Below, piece by piece: positions 61,821 to 64,000 of a stretch of 64,000 nucleotides of DNA. The translations under genes and the position numbers were made by a program. Each line of letters starts with the position of its first letter. The first letter of the stretch is position 1. The stretch spans positions 1 through 64,000 of the forward strand of contig JAIQGL010000028.1 in NCBI GenBank assembly GCA_020072585.1, given 5' to 3'. The notes below the pieces were generated by a model. The model was not told where the DNA came from, did not search any database, and saw only the letters and a program-made list of their open reading frames with translations. This DNA is from Terriglobia bacterium (GTDB lineage Bacteria; Acidobacteriota; Terriglobia; Terriglobales; Acidobacteriaceae).

Positions 61821-63155
61821 TTAGTGATTGTCGTCGTCGCGGACCGCGATCATCGAATAGGCTCCGGCGTTGAAGAACACCAGACCGCGTACGCGGATGG
61901 TGGCTCCAGCAACCGGGGTCGTCTTCAGAGTCGCGCCGTTGGCGAACGTAACCGGCACAGAGGTTGCGCCGCTCAACGTACCGAAAGCGGACGTTGAACT
62001 GACGGTGAGCGTGAAGCCCGATGCGGTGGGCGCGGGTGAAGCCGCAACCGTGCCGATCAGGGCCTGCTCACGCAGTTTTACCTTATTGGCCAGGATGGCA
62101 GGAGCACTGGTGCTGGAATCAGCCTCAATGCGCTGGCCCTTGCCAATGTGCGTCGCGTCGAAAGCCGGAGCAGTGATGTTCAGCTTGTCAGTCCGGACGC
62201 TGTAAACGGTGCTGGAGTTGACGCCGACGTCCACGGTCACAGGCGAGTTGGAATCGCCGGTGGAATCGATCTGATGCACGATGGTGATCTTGGTCAAAGG
62301 ATTGTCGAGCGCCGAGACCAGACCTTCTGCCTCTTCACCGCTCGAGCTGCCTTCTCTTTCCACCTTGGTCGCCAGCTTGGTGCCGTCAGTTTTGGTGATG
62401 CCGTCCACTTCAACGATGTCGCCGACCTTGAGGTCAGAGAGCTGCGCGATGCCGTCCTTGAATTTGGTGTTGGAGTCAGTGGCAAAAGTAATGTCAGTTG
62501 ATTTGGTGGTGACAGTGAAATTCGGAGCGCTGATGGACTTCACGCTGCCATGAACGTCATCCAGTTCGCCGTTGTCGTGATCTTCATTGCCCTCGTTGCC
62601 GGCCGGTGGGGTGGCAGCGGAGGTAACGTTGAATTTCGGAGTGACAGTGGCGGAGGTGATGGGAGTTCCGTTGAGTACTACCGAGTTCGCCAGATCAAGG
62701 TCAAAGTTGAGGAACAGAGGCGTGGTGGTTACGGTGATGTTGGCAAACGTAACGTTAACCGTGCCGCTCGAAATCGTCGCCGGTACTTTAGCGGGAGTTG
62801 TGCCGTTGATCACGACCACTTCCGCCCCGGTCACCGTGATGGTGGCGCCGTTATATGTGCCCGGCGGGAGGTTCGCGAGAGTTAACGTCTCAAACGTTCC
62901 TGCCTGATGCGTAAACTCCACCTCGGCAGGTTTTGCGAGCAAATTCGCGGTCGTGGCTGTCGGGCTTACGCCGGTCAGAGTGATGGAACTGATCGTCAGT
63001 TCAAATTTCGCGATCTGGTCATTCACTGCATCGCCGGTCTGGACGACAAGTTGTCCTGCTCCCGCGGAAACTATGTTTTTGCTTCCTCCGCCGCAGCCTG
63101 TCAACAACAAAGCAAACACCACGCTGAGTAGTGTGAACGAATAAACCCGTTTCAT
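61821..63155 (-). CDS. DUF4382/DUF5666-type lipoprotein
   Basis: A 444-residue lipoprotein from ATG 63155 with GGAGG upstream and the lipobox VVFALLLTGC. After it lies a DUF4382-like beta domain (LVVQTGDAVNDQIAKFELTI, LANLPPGTYNGATITVTGAE) and then two or more DUF5666-like OB modules (VHGSVKSISAPNFTVTTKST, VGDIVEVDGITKTDGTKLAT). The mature part is Thr/Ser/Val-rich. These families are surface or periplasmic with unknown ligands. It has a 300-base structured leader and its own terminator. Confidence 0.8.
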   Translation of the reverse strand: MKRVYSFTLLSVVFALLLTGCGGGSKNIVSAGAGQLVVQTGDAVNDQIAKFELTISSITLTGVSPTATTANLLAKPAEVEFTHQAGTFETLTLANLPPGTYNGATITVTGAEVVVINGTTPAKVPATISSGTVNVTFANITVTTTPLFLNFDLDLANSVVLNGTPITSATVTPKFNVTSAATPPAGNEGNEDHDNGELDDVHGSVKSISAPNFTVTTKSTDITFATDSNTKFKDGIAQLSDLKVGDIVEVDGITKTDGTKLATKVEREGSSSGEEAEGLVSALDNPLTKITIVHQIDSTGDSNSPVTVDVGVNSSTVYSVRTDKLNITAPAFDATHIGKGQRIEADSSTSAPAILANKVKLREQALIGTVAASPAPTASGFTLTVSSTSAFGTLSGATSVPVTFANGATLKTTPVAGATIRVRGLVFFNAGAYSMIAVRDDDNH

Positions 63156-63681
63156 TGGGCCTCCAAGAATTGAATTTCTAAGGAACCTGATCGAGTGGCG
63201 TTGTGTTAGTAGAGTGTTACCTATGCTTGCCTGATAGCGGGGCGAACCCGTCTTGGTATCGCTCCCATGTACATGCCCCAAGCATTGCGGAGACAACGAA
63301 CTTCCGGTGTGCCCCGCCGTGGCTGATAGCGGAGCAAGGTAGCCGTGTTCGGGATTTCCCAAAATGCTCTTCAAGACCGCACCTTTTCTCTAGTCAGGCT
63401 GGGTAAGCACAGAGGAGCCTGTGCTGCCCTGTTTACCGTAAAGCAGCCCTAGGGCCAAAGAGAGACAAGGAGTAAGTGCTTTGTTTGCAATAGATAGCGG
63501 CAGGCAAGCGGCGGATGGTTGGGTTGTTGCAACCCAGCGTGTATCAAGGGAACACAGGTCTTCCAAAGTTGAGTGGCGGTCAAGGACCTGCTGCGACGAT
63601 GTTTACGAAAGTGAAAAACATCGCCGCAGCATTTCTTTTTTCCGACCTTTGCTTTTGCCGAACCCTTGCGGCTTGGACAGA
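63156..63681 (-). promoter_or_regulatory. long structured leader of the DUF4382 gene, plus spacer
   Basis: This 526-bp gene-free stretch has, on the minus strand, two copies of CCGCTATCAG (at 63231-63240 and 63323-63332 as CTGATAGCGG on the plus strand), long-range pairing ATGCTTG/CAAGCAT enclosing GGGGC/GCCCC (about 63223-63284), and a perfect hairpin AGCACAG / CTGTGCT (63406-63425). Another short hairpin GGGTTG / CAACCC lies at 63521-63535. The two similar modules suggest a structured RNA element. It matches no riboswitch class that I can name. Confidence 0.45.
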
Positions 63682-64000
63682 CTACGAAAGCTCGGGTGGC
63701 TTGCTGCCATGGTGGTGATCGTCGCCAGAGCGATCAGAGCCTGATCCGCCGTCAGACCCTGACTTTTGATCGCCACCGTCAGAACCAGAAGAGTGGCCAC
63801 CACCATCTGAACCGGATGGATCGCCGTCGTGATGGTCGCCCGAATTGCGCTGGTCAGAAGCGGCCAGGTTCTTGATGGGATCATCATCGTCAGAGCCGGA
63901 ATTTCCGTTGTCGCCGCGGTTGGGGCGATCAAGCTGCGGACGCAAATCCTGCGTTGGACGAGGGACTTCAGGGCCGGTTTCCATGCCAACCCGGCTGGAG
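63682..64000 (-). CDS. partial Gly/Ser/Asp/His-rich protein
   Basis: A minus-strand frame is open from the right edge, with a possible ATG at 63984, and ends at 63682. It encodes NRGDNGNSGSDDDDP, repeated SGSDGGD units and a DDHHHGSKPPELS end. This is a low-complexity acidic tail, probably the C-terminus of a larger secreted protein. The competing frame (to 63603) is less likely. Start and function are not known. Confidence 0.4.
   Translation of the reverse strand, partial: SSRVGMETGPEVPRPTQDLRPQLDRPNRGDNGNSGSDDDDPIKNLAASDQRNSGDHHDGDPSGSDGGGHSSGSDGGDQKSGSDGGSGSDRSGDDHHHGSKPPELS

Noticed and set aside
63190-63430. Cyclic-di-GMP-I or cobalamin riboswitch
   Set aside because: The required core motifs of these classes could not be placed on either strand; left as an unassigned structured leader.

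Overview
The window looks like chromosomal DNA of an Acidobacteriota bacterium, probably class Terriglobia near Koribacter-type genomes. This is inferred from protein style: a FecR/DUF6600-like surface protein, DUF4382/DUF5666 lipoproteins, paired DPAEYNAY repeat proteins, a TonB-type protein without a classical neighbourhood, and many short palindromic intergenic repeats. GC content is moderate to high. There is no rRNA, tRNA, CRISPR array, prophage or insertion sequence that I can see. Most genes are housekeeping genes in short operons.

Layout. 1-1534 is gene-free and rich in repeats. 1.5-6.3 kb holds a large FecR-domain envelope protein and two minus-strand genes. 6.6-13 kb holds a UbiD-type decarboxylase with an in-frame repeat insertion, a DinB protein overlapping an M28 peptidase broken by an amber codon, a 53-residue double-glycine peptide, a secreted jelly-roll protein, a lone NuoI-like ferredoxin and an SDR. 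13.2-16.2 kb holds two tandem paralogous secreted repeat proteins. 16.2-21 kb (minus) holds YmdB and a tightly coupled nagZ-anmK-peptide-binding lipoprotein unit, read as peptidoglycan recycling. 21-29 kb (minus) holds a beta-helix lipoprotein, mutS with a diverged copy of its own 3' end downstream, a TPR membrane protein and a sugar-binding-fold protein. 29.4-34.4 kb (plus) holds a GalT-like protein and the hemX-like/hemA/hemC/hemD operon. HemQ (coproheme decarboxylase) follows at 37.6 kb, so heme is probably made by the coproporphyrin route.

34.5-52.3 kb holds an S9 peptidase, nth, a DedA protein, inositol-3-phosphate synthase, an M48 protease, an ECF sigma/anti-sigma pair divergent from a CuA-type lipoprotein, a GAF protein, a Slt-type transglycosylase, and ileS with two tandem lspA genes. 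52.6-53.7 kb holds a TonB-like protein.

The most notable system is the four-gene minus-strand operon at 53724-58565. FTR1 iron permease is fused to a DUF2318-like cysteine domain, followed by two MacB/FtsX-type permeases and an ABC ATPase fused to a complete DtxR-like metalloregulator. A good Fur-box match lies just upstream of the first gene. It resembles the Campylobacter Ftr1/P19 iron system, but with the regulator built into the ATPase and no P19 gene. The end of the window has AhpD-like and beta-carbonic-anhydrase genes divergent from a TetR regulator, a CelD-type acetyltransferase, a DUF4382 lipoprotein with a long structured leader, and a partial Gly/Ser/Asp-rich protein running off the right edge.
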